Source of the DNA: Siphonodentalium dalli | Lineage: Eukaryota; Mollusca; Scaphopoda; Gadilida; Siphonodentaliidae | Reading direction: 5' to 3' | NCBI GenBank assembly: GCA_032622095.1 | Contig: CP136061.1 | Location: forward strand, 213,620,373 to 213,684,372 | Length of the DNA stretch: 64,000 nucleotides | Notes under the pieces: generated by a model | The model's database searches: none | What the model was told of the DNA's origin: nothing | The model's input: the letters and a program-made list of their open reading frames with translations, nothing else | Part shown: positions 56,331-64,000 of the stretch, one piece after another | How positions within the stretch are numbered: position 1 is the first letter of the stretch | Layout of the letters: the number at the start of each line of letters is the position of its first letter | Made by a program: the position numbers and the translations under genes

Positions 56331-57841
56331 ACTATATGGGCGAGTCGATTATGGACTTTGCAATTATCGTATTGATTGGCTGACCGATGATTGGTGTCAA
56401 TGCGACCAACGGGGCTGTTAGCAAATTGCAGGTACACCTAATTTCCAAGTGAATGGCACAATTATTGCGTGTTCACGGCGGGAATTCAATGTGCTTGTAC
56501 ATATATATTCAGAAGGAAGAAATTGGATGGCGCGTTTTAGTGGATTCGAACGTATTGGACAATTATTTAAATAATCTAATTTTGAATATATATAGTCCAC
56601 GATGAATGTCATGGTCTCAGAATCGACTAAAATAAATGAAAAACAAATTTGATTGTACAATGTGGAAACGAAAAATATGAGTCGCTATGTTGAAACTTTG
56701 GTCTGATATAAAATCCAATCCGAATGACTAGACACAAATTGATAGCTACATGTATATGCGACGAGATTATACTTAAAACTGATAATGGCCATGCTTTTAA
56801 CGCGACAGTCACTTAATATGTTATCTAGGAACTCAAGCAGACTTTAAAATATATTGTTTAAATATCTTTAAAATTACCAAGAGCGATACCTGAAAGTGCG
56901 AGTTGGATATTCCTACTTTCGACATTTCAGTTTCTAAAATTCAGCATCTCACTATACCGCCCAATGCAACCATGTCTCTAAAAGGTAGCGGCCAGATGTT
57001 TACATGTGTACAACAATACCACACTCCGGTTGATTGAGAACTAAGGGGGAAACTATTACCAAGCAAATGAGGCAAAATATTAGAATTGTGTTAACCGGCT
57101 ATATATGCTTATCTTCGCCGGCGATGTATAAACACTGTGCAGAAACCTTCGCCGGATAACGCGTTCGCGGTAAGATCGATAGCCGGATATGTGTAAACCT
57201 CACCTAAACCAGAGATGCCGATTCGGACCACAGGTCCGAATCGGCATCTCTGGTTTAGACTAAGTTTTGTCCTAGACCAGGTTTAACTCCAGTTCAAACT
57301 AGGTTTAAGTAGGAGTAAAACTTGGTTTTCCTGTAGTAAAACTATGTTTTATGGGAGTAAAACTGGGTTTTAGTGTAGTTAAAAACAGTTTTGTGATAAA
57401 CTCAGTTTTAGTTTTTGGAATTCGATCTCAATTAAAAACTAGGTTTTATTGACTTGATAAAGTTATGGTAATATTACTAATTTTTTGTGGTGAATTGGCT
57501 ATACTATCATCAGTATAAGTTTCGGTATATATGATTTATACGTACCATACGTCTCATCTCGAAAATATACCTTTAAATATATTTTGAAAAAACATCAAAG
57601 TTAAACCACCCTACCCCAGGTTTTACTAAAATATAGTTTTGTGGGTTTAATTATTCGGTCGATTTTTTTCGCCCAGTATTGATGTTGTTTCTTCGCGTAT
57701 ATGGGAGTGTTTATTTTGAATTGGGGGAGGCGTTTATGCTTGGGCGTTTGTCACTCAATGTATATGTAGGAGAGTCTTAGTGGAATTCGGGGAGGCGATG
57801 TCGGTACTTATGAGATAAATTCCGACAAAATATGTGCCAGT

Positions 57842-58000
57842 GTGATGGATGATTTCTTGCTATATATGTCTCTTTGCAATTCGCTCGTTCGGATGTCACT
57901 TTGGCGACTGAGATCATGGAGGGATCGAACTGATCAGTTTGACACGTTAGACACGAACATGACTTTGGAAACTGATTCCTTATTCACAAAAAGGTCTCTT
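57842..58000 (+). other. Conserved short frame in element X
   Basis: The peptide MMDDFLLYMSLCNSLVRMSL and a following RDRTDQFDTLDTN, then ETDSLFTKR, occurs in both X copies (the other on the minus strand near 51650-51815). Differences between the copies keep the frame open over about 60 codons. It may be a remnant of a transposase N-terminal exon; no domain is recognised. Confidence 0.4.
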
Positions 58001-58009
58001 TCGGTCAAG

Positions 58010-59105
58010 TTGGCGCATGGGTTGGTGGCCGCCCAAATAGACACCAGACACATCCCAAACCTCACCCGGGGGAGGGTAACGGCCACCCTGAAGGGGAATG
58101 GAGTATGGACTATTTTGGAGAACTGTAAGGATTTCGGCCAATTTTATGGTATGGGTCGGTGGCCCGCCCCAAATAACCCATAGAAACACCACCCCTCAAT
58201 CATGGGGGAACCACCCCAGGAGGTGAAAATGCGGTATGGACCATTTACGAGAACGGTAACGATTTCGGTCAATTTGACGCCAGGAGTTGGTAGCCCGCTC
58301 CAACTACCCCCTAGAAACACCCTCACCCGAGGGAACCATCCCGAGGGGGTGAAATGGGGTATGGACCATTTTCGAGAGCGGTGGGTGGCACATCCCAAAT
58401 GCCCCCCCCCCCCCATAGAAACACCCCAACCCGCACTCCGGGGTCCATACCCCATTTTCACCCGCTCGGGTATCACCCGCGGTGAGGGTGGGGGTGTTTC
58501 TGTGGACTATATTTGAGGGCGGGCCGCCCATCAATATCGTCATATTGGCCGAAATCCTTACCGTTCTCGATAACGGTTCATACCCCATTCCGACACATGG
58601 GTGAGGGGTAGGGGTGTTTCTATTGGGTATTCGGGGCGGGCCACCTATACATGCCGTAATATTGACCGACAGAGGCATGTTTTTTGCGAATAATGAATAA
58701 AATGCTCCATACCCCATTTTAACCCCAGCAGGGTGGTACCCTCCAGGGACGAGGGTATGGTGTTTCTAGGGGATATTTGGAGCGGGCCACACACTCCTGT
58801 CGTCAAATTGGCGAAATCTTTACCGTTCTCGAACATTGTTCATATCCCATCTTCACCCCTCGGGTGGTAACCCACCCACCCCTGCCCGGATGTGAGGGGT
58901 GGGATGTTTATAGGGGTTATTTGAGGTACCCTTACCCGGGGGTGAGGGCTTGGTTTCTATTCGGTATTTGGGCGTACCCAATTTCCACCTCTTCGGGTGG
59001 CACCCCCCGGGTGATGGGTGGATGTGGGGGGGGGGGTGTTATATGGTGTATTTTGATCGGTCCACCCACACCTGCTGCCAAATTAATTAGCCTAAATCCT
59101 TACTG
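58010..59105. repeat. Minisatellite inside element X copy 2
   Basis: Same ~100-130 bp units as 50400-51660, in mixed orientation: GCCCGCCCCAAATAACCCAT, TAGAAACACC, GTAAGGATTTCGGCCAATTT. C and G homopolymers (58397-58411 and 59026-59036) occur within units. Confidence 0.85.
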
Positions 59106-59513
59106 CTGCATAGTTGGGGGTATGGCACAAAACAATAGAATTTTTATTCTATTGTTATTATACTTCAGCGCCGAGATCAAAGGAGATCAAAGGAAAGTAC
59201 CACGCCCCGCACCGTATGACGTAACGATGCGTGGTGCTTGAGTATGTATACACGTGTGGGTGTGGGTCTTTGTATACGTCACAGGTGTGGGGAGGGGGGT
59301 CCTTCAGTATGGATGTATACTTCACGGGCGTGGGTGTGGCTCCTTGAGAATGGTTGTATACACTTTCGGACCCTTGAGAACGGTACAATGGGCAATCGTA
59401 TACTTCCGTCATCAAAGTAAGCGAAGTATATTTGAGGATCTTCATTAACAGGGAGAACCTCGTCCCACAATTATATTCCTAATATGTGTTATCTCAATTA
59501 TATTACCGCATAT
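59106..59513. other. Low-complexity spacer with GTGTGGGTGTGG-type units
   Basis: Degenerate repeats of a ~45 bp unit, with TGTATAC and CTCCTTGAGAA or CCCTTGAGAA words, lie at about 59237-59400. A short palindrome, AATAGAATTTTTATTCTATT, is at 59132-59151. No gene. Confidence 0.5.
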
Positions 59514-59880
59514 TAAAGGTACACTCGGTAATCAAAGTGTTATCAATATTAAAGGGACACAATACATTCTGTGTGAATATTAAAGTGAGACAATGTGCCC
59601 GTGAATGTTAAAGGGACACTCGGTACTCATAAAGTCAATTTAAAGACACACTCGGCTATCAAAGGGGTGTGCATATTAAAGGGACACAATACATGCTGTG
59701 TGAATATTAAAGTGACACAATGTGCACACAGTGCGTGAATGTCAAAGTATAATGTTAAAGGGACACTCGGTACCCATAAACTAAATATAAAGGCACACTC
59801 CACACTCGCTGAGTATGAATGTTAAAGTGACACACGACACACACTGTGGATGAATGTTAAAGTTACAGACGGCACTCGCA
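59514..59880 (+). repeat. Interspersed TTAAAGGGACAC repeat
   Basis: About eleven degenerate copies of a TTAAAG..ACAC unit, spaced 20-45 bp apart and organised as two higher-order units of ~135 bp (about 59541 and 59678), each containing GGACACAATACAT, then ATTAAAGTGA.ACAATGTG, then GGACACTCGGTAC. The unit resembles the TTAAAGG ends of the local MITEs. Confidence 0.7.
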
Positions 59881-60238
59881 GTGAAAAACAATGTTAAAAC
59901 TTAAACAAAATTTAAATTTTTCAAAAATAAAAAAAGAAATTTAAATTTTTCAACAAAAAACAAAAAAATGAAGAACTTTAAAAATTTACAAAAATAAAAA
60001 AACAATGAAGAATAAAAAAACTTTAATTTTTTTCCTAAATGAAATAAAAACATGAAAAACTTCAAAAAACCTAATTTTTTCCTAAAATTGAAAAATAATT
60101 TAAAATGTTCAAAAATTTCACATTTTTCAAAAAACTTTAAAAAAAAGGACAAAAACTCCCAATATTTCAAATTTTTTAAAATCTTTAAATTGTTCAAGAA
60201 TAAAACTTTACCTATTTTAAACTTCAAATTTTCCGGAT
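59881..60238. repeat. A/T low-complexity tract
   Basis: Purine-biased AAAAATTT, TTCAAAAA and AAACTTTAA words throughout. The Lys/Phe/Leu-only open frames on both strands are artefacts of the composition. Confidence 0.8.
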
Positions 60239-60589
60239 CTTAATGTACCTTTTATCAATAAATATCGTTTCTCTCGCTCTCATCCATCTTCTCTCCCACC
60301 CAAATATGAATATATAACAAAGACGTGAATAACATTTTGATTAAGTTTATTGAAATTTAATCATTGTCTGAATCTTCAACCATCAAATATGACGTCTGAC
60401 TGGGGGTATAGGACGTGCCTTTTAATATCTCTAAACCCCTCCCACTTCTAAGTGTTTCACACTACGTCTTAGTGGATATTGAGTGGTAGGGGCTGCACAA
60501 ATGCCGCCCACGTCTCCTAAACGAATAAGGTCCAAACCCTAACAAAATGGCGCAATCGCTACATACGGTGAACCCTACAGGCTGATTCC
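60239..60589. other. Spacer, nothing recognised
   Basis: Unassigned sequence between the low-complexity tract and a duplicated segment. It has a few CTCTC pyrimidine words and no coding frame. Confidence 0.4.
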
Positions 60590-60790
60590 CGCTCTTTATC
60601 CCGCCTAATGGTCCATTGTTATTTCAATGGTAAAATTGATTAAATCATCTCGAATATTCGTTAAACTTTTCGCTAACTACCCATTTAAAATATTTGGTGT
60701 ATCCCTGTAAACAAATTATCAGAAATCGTTTAGTGCCTTGGCCATATATATTTCAACATATCCAATAATACATATCCAGATTACCTCTAG
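60590..60790 (+). repeat. Duplicated ~190 bp segment, copy 1
   Basis: Shares TTGATTAAATCATCTC, CGTTAA.CTTTT, CTAACTACC and CCATATATATTT.AACATA with 61945-62115, in the same orientation. A block containing GTGAACCCTA just upstream (about 60567) is also present before the second copy (about 61756). Confidence 0.65.
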
Positions 60791-61944
60791 GAAACAAGAA
60801 TTTTCTAGAATGTGAAAAAACAATAACAGAGGGTATCTCCTATAATAGCATATTCTCAAAGTCGTCACGTGACCCGACAGCTGGGCAGTAAACTCATTAG
60901 AATCGACAACGCACTGTATGTCTCTCAAAAGCACTTGTATCACATGATCTGCCAATGCATTTGGAATGTTCGCCATGCCATCATAATATAAGCTTCAGTT
61001 TGAATCACCCCAGTCCATGGTCCCATAACATGTTCTCATCTGAAGAGCGTCTGGTTTAATTTCAAGGTAAAGTATTGCACAATCATTCACAGAATAGATT
61101 AATGGAATCATTCTGCAATTTTCGAAGCTTAACATTCCCCAGCCATTAATTGCTCTGCTGTTTGAATCCACATTATTAAAAAAGATTAAAATCTCTCGCC
61201 TGATGCTCTATAACCTTCATCACAAACACATGTCATTAAGTGTGCCGACAGAGGCAACAAAGCTAAGGTCTCGTCTTTCTTCCCTCACAATATATAAAAC
61301 CCTCGAGTCATCTACCTTCTTGAATATTCCCCTTTAGTAAAGTAAATGATCTGTATACAGGTAATATTACTTTCATGGTCGTATGTAACCAAACGAGGCC
61401 CATCTCATACTCTAGCAAACATAAAACACATGTGTTGAGAATATCAAGGAGTAGCTGAAGAAAGAGAGAGGGCCAGAGAGAGCCAGACGTAGAGGTGTGT
61501 TGTTTTAGGTCTATATATTTCATACACATACAGTAATGCCCTAATTAATCAACCCCTTATCCACAACATAATTATTGGTATTTTCAGGATTTAGTCGGAA
61601 ATATGGCTTGCTGTCATCAATCGGAAAGCTCTCACTGGGTTATGTGTGTTTTATAACATTGGAGACGTTCGTACCGATGTTTGGTGCTGCTAGTAAATAA
61701 CCAATACTTACTTCAGGTGCAACACCTGAGTCATTGGAATTTCAATGCAATACCTGGGTGAACCCTAACGACTCACTCCCCGCTCATTGGACACATGTAA
61801 TCTTCAACCACGCATTTTTGCTGGAACATGCTACATGTGGAAATTCCACAACATTCTATTTGACTAGTATTGAAAATTCCTTCATAATTCCAATAGCATC
61901 GTATATGGTCCGTTTAAAATACCTGTATGTGGCCCCTTTAATAT
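60791..61944. other. Spacer between the duplicated segments
   Basis: No recognisable gene. Contains an AGAGAGAGGGCCAGAGAGAG purine tract near 61465 and a small palindrome, TTCAGGTGCAACACCTGAG, at 61713-61731. Confidence 0.4.
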
Positions 61945-62115
61945 ATGTATCCAGACTAATGGTACACTGTTATGTCAATGGCAAACTTGATTAAATCATC
62001 TCTAACAATCGTTAAGCTTTTTTCTCTAACTACCACTTTACAATATGGTGTATATAATCGAACTATCGGGAATCAATCAACGCCTTACCCATATATATTT
62101 GAACATACAACTGAA
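61945..62115 (+). repeat. Duplicated ~190 bp segment, copy 2
   Basis: Direct partner of 60590-60790, more diverged at its 3' end. The two copies may mark an old direct duplication of a segment of ~1.3 kb or a dispersed element. Confidence 0.6.
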
Positions 62116-62339
62116 CGCATTTTGGGTCAAATACATTAAATGTACACATCACTTATGCATTTAAATCTAATTCGGCGTATCCATCAATACAAACGCTCTT
62201 TATTTCCAAAATTGTCTCAATACCCCCTCGTTTTAATATAGATTTAGCTATATGCTTTAATTCATATAAAATTGACGCAAATCTATGTTAAACGACAGCA
62301 GCATTATAACAGAGTGGCCACTTACCTTCAAGTAAAAAA

Positions 62340-62755
62340 AAGTACCATTGTGTTCTCATTTTCTATCTTATCATAATGAAATTTGTCACGTGCGTGCCAG
62401 ACGTCACTTAGAGGTAAGCACCATATTTTGGTTCGAATATTTTCAATAACATGGCCGCCAGCCTATTTTGAATTTTAGATATTTAAAAAAAATGTCATGT
62501 CAGGCTTATTTTCTCGTCGAACCACGGGGGTTGCTCTCCGTCACTTAGCGGACATCGTCACATATTGGGGACGAATCGGTTGAGAAATATGGCCTCCAGT
62601 GGTCATCTTTTATTTAAGTCATAAATGCACTTCGAATTTTAAAGTGTCATAGTGGGCTCATTTTTCCACCAATCGTTATGAAATTTGGCGATTACGTGCC
62701 CGACGTCACTCAGATGTTATCACGAGATTTTAGTTCGAATCATACGAAAAACATG
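62340..62755 (+). repeat. Three-unit degenerate tandem repeat, ~130 bp
   Basis: Each unit has a CGTCACTTAG or CGTCACTCAG word, a GGTTCGAA/AGTTCGAA word and an ATGAAATTTG or TTTGAATTTTA word. Unit identity is about 60-65% by eye. Non-coding. Confidence 0.5.
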
Positions 62756-62764
62756 TTTTAAGTC

Positions 62765-62835
62765 ATAACACTACAGAAGGAGCTGTAGAGTTTGGTCGTG
62801 GTATTTCACAAGTCATTCTCATTCTGTAGTGTTAT
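62765..62835. repeat. Small foldback, 14 bp stem
   Basis: ATAACACTACAGAA at 62765-62778 is exactly inverted at 62822-62835. Confidence 0.75.
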
Positions 62836-62991
62836 TACAAAATCACAAGATAATCGAGGAAGGTCATGCCAGAGAATAATTTCGACATGGTTTACTACAC
62901 GTGGGTCGGCTTTTCCATAGCAGTAAAACTGAACGCAGCTTTTAAAAATTCACACATTTTATTATTTATTAAACACAATCCATTTATTCCA

Positions 62992-63489
62992 TTACATAAT
63001 AATTACAGAACAGAAACTACACATTAAAAAGCCAAGCTGATTTTTTTTATGATCCTCTTGCATGTAGCAGGGTACTAAAGTTTGTAGTTCCGGTACAGCC
63101 ACAGTGACGTCATTAATGGTGGACATCAACTGTTCAAATTCTGAGTGGCTAAGAGTTACACCTGTCTTCGTAGGGCAAAGTCTCTCACTGTCTTTCGGGT
63201 AAAAGAATTTTCTGATGTGTACAACACTGTGTTCATGATCATAAGTCACGTGTTCATTATGTCCGATATGTATCCTTTCCAAAGAAGATCTGCTTTGTAA
63301 ATGTTCATACACTTTCTGCGCGCTATGAGCTAATTCCAGCCACTGTTGTAATCTCAGGCAGGCGCCGAATTTAGTAGGGAACTTCCCCTAGTTCCATATG
63401 CTGATGTCTATATTTTGTATGCTTTTATATTCACCGACGGTAAGGTATATATCCCGTCCTAAGTGTTTGGTGAAAATTTTAGAATTCAT
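62992..63489 (-). pseudogene. Two-domain PC4-like (transcription coactivator p15) protein, one in-frame stop
   Basis: From ATG 63489 the frame reads MNSKIFTKHLGRDIYLTVGE and then IQNIDISIWN, meets a TAG at 63388-63390, and continues in the same frame as GKFPTKFGACLRLQQWLEL. Together these are a first PC4-like domain (strands, then the PTK-G-x-L turn, then a helix). A second domain follows: VVHIRKFFYPKDSERLCPTK with GVTLSHSEFEQLM. The C-terminus carries CYMQEDHKKNQLGFLMCSFC. PC4 domains bind single-stranded DNA and melted promoters. The gene is intronless and about 165 codons long. It is either a pseudogene or uses readthrough. I associate similar two-domain proteins with multicopy invertebrate sequences, but that recollection is unverified. 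Confidence 0.65.
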
Positions 63490-63511
63490 GGTATCGTTTC
63501 GATGAACGCTG

Positions 63512-63573
63512 AACTGATCATGTCGGAGACACGTGGATGTATTACGTTTATACCCTATATGACGTCATTGGGC
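63512..63573 (-). promoter_or_regulatory. Compact promoter upstream of the PC4-like gene
   Basis: On the minus strand, in order: a CCGCCC GC-box and an overlapping CCAAT (63566-63573), a perfect CRE TGACGTCA (63560-63567), TATAAA (63547-63552) and a TCAGTT initiator (63512-63517), followed 23 bp later by the ATG. TATA-to-Inr distance is about 37 bp, slightly long. Confidence 0.5.
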
Positions 63574-63796
63574 GGTCCCATCACAACCGTTTCAAAGTAT
63601 ATAATCCAATCAGATTGCCCCCGGAATCGCATTAGCCAAATATGGAAGGGCCAATCATGTTTCGATCAGAGGGAACTCTCAGACAGTGGCTCGGAAGTAC
63701 ATTAGCTAAATACAAAATAAAGGGGTTTCGTGGTAAACTGTCTCGGCCTATAGGAAGGGCCGGAAATGACACGCAACTGTGATTCAGGGTATTCAT

Positions 63797-63990
63797 TTAA
63801 CCAAAAGTTTTGGCATAGGCACGCACTACGCTTCTGCACAAGGGACAAATCTCAGAACCGAGCGCACATTGATACGTGTTCACATGGTAAAAGCACACAA
63901 TTGTTATTATTCTCTAGACAAATGATACATTTGCATTCTTCAGAAATGTCTACTGTCGTATCAGGCCAGTCATCTTCCGAGTCATAGGAA
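63797..63990 (-). pseudogene. RING-finger (C3HC4) reading frame, frameshifted
   Basis: The minus-strand frame gives SEDDWPDTTVDISEE and CKCIICLENNNNCVLLPCEH, then VSMCARF and a stop. In the next frame it continues EICPLCRSVVRAYAKTFG and a stop at 63797-63799. This is a RING of the type found at the C-terminus of IAP- and MDM2-like E3 ligases: first CxxC, the C-x-H centre and the final CPLC. The second CxxC pair is damaged and a one-base shift lies near 63875. It is upstream of the PC4-like gene on the same strand, so the two may once have been neighbours in one element or gene cluster. The acidic segment before the RING may extend past 63990. Confidence 0.65.
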
Positions 63991-64000
63991 CCATTCAGTC

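Larger units (their letters stand above)
52253..57204. mobile_element. PIF/Harbinger DNA transposon, two-gene
   Basis: A 4,952 bp element flanked by TAA on both sides (52250-52252 and 57205-57207), the 3 bp target duplication typical of the superfamily. The TIRs are GGGGGTGTTTATACAT and GGTGAGGTTTACACAT, and both subterminal regions repeat TTCGCCGGATAA-like words. It encodes a transposase (plus) and a Myb/SANT-like protein (minus), convergently arranged. The transposase is frameshifted, so this copy is probably not autonomous now. Confidence 0.92.
50064..57229. mobile_element. TIR element X, copy 1, carrying a Harbinger insertion
   Basis: The left end is GGTCCGAATCGGCATCTC (50064) and the right end is its complement, ending at 57229. 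Without the Harbinger element (52253-57204 plus one TAA) it is about 2.2 kb. Order: TIR, about 330 bp of unique sequence, a GC-rich minisatellite (50400-51660), and a unique AT-rich block (51660-52252) ending in ACCTAGTCTAA. No transposase is recognised. A short minus-strand frame (51576-51815) is conserved in copy 2. Confidence 0.8.
57233..59105. mobile_element. TIR element X, copy 2 (incomplete), inverted relative to copy 1
   Basis: Starts GGTCCGAATCGGCATCTC and continues GGTTTAGACTAAG, three bases (ACA) after the end of copy 1. The AT-rich block 57260-58010 is about 90% identical to the reverse complement of 51660-52252, and a minisatellite follows. The far TIR was not found; homology fades near 59105. 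Its first 40 bp preserve the uninterrupted Harbinger target (TCTGGTTTAGACTAAG). Confidence 0.78.

Noticed and set aside
57230-57232. ACA between the two X elements as a target site duplication
   Set aside because: The left flank of X copy 1 reads AGA, not ACA, and the far end of copy 2 was not found, so a duplication cannot be shown.
59901-60243. Lys/Phe/Leu-rich open frames that could look like membrane peptides
   Set aside because: Produced by an A/T low-complexity tract and present on both strands.

Overview
This is nuclear DNA of an animal, probably a marine invertebrate and perhaps a mollusc or other lophotrochozoan. The grounds are AT-rich sequence with almost no intact genes, CR1/jockey-type LINEs (one with a 2A-like leader), PIF/Harbinger and TTAA-target DNA transposons, and a pseudogene of a large protein family I associate with invertebrates. 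The taxonomic call is inference. No rRNA, tRNA, CRISPR array or bacterial-type operon was seen, and no host gene with a clear exon-intron structure.

Layout. 1-3227: a nearly full-length LINE (minus) whose polyprotein starts with a hydrophobic leader ending in a 2A-like motif. 3740-8911: a second, decayed LINE with ORF1 and ORF2. 8912-12675: three ~500 bp MITEs with TTAA target sites and a decayed LINE fragment between two of them. 13165-21411: layered MITEs, foldbacks and a 360 bp hairpin-bearing repeat family, with several elements inserted into one another. 23160-26220: a broken copy of a large zinc-finger/HEEAD-type protein. 27625-28790: a tandem repeat packed with TCAAGGTCA nuclear-receptor sites. 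29036-30540, 35380-36780 and 39963-41090: three 5'-truncated or decayed LINEs, interleaved with TTAA MITEs that carry a ~75-nt palindromic hairpin module. 43128-45822: a TIR element inside a larger inverted repeat.

50064-59105 is the most structured part. Two copies of a minisatellite-bearing TIR element (called X here) lie tail to tail, 3 bp apart. A 4.95 kb PIF/Harbinger transposon (transposase plus Myb/SANT-like protein, on opposite strands) sits inside the end of one copy. The other copy preserves the empty insertion site, so the order of events can be read directly.

59106-62835 is simple, tandem and dispersed repeat. 62992-63990 (minus) holds a small intronless gene with two PC4-like domains, one in-frame stop and a compact promoter, and a frameshifted RING-finger reading frame just upstream. 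These genes do not form a pathway. Nearly every recognisable protein belongs to a mobile element, and most are broken.
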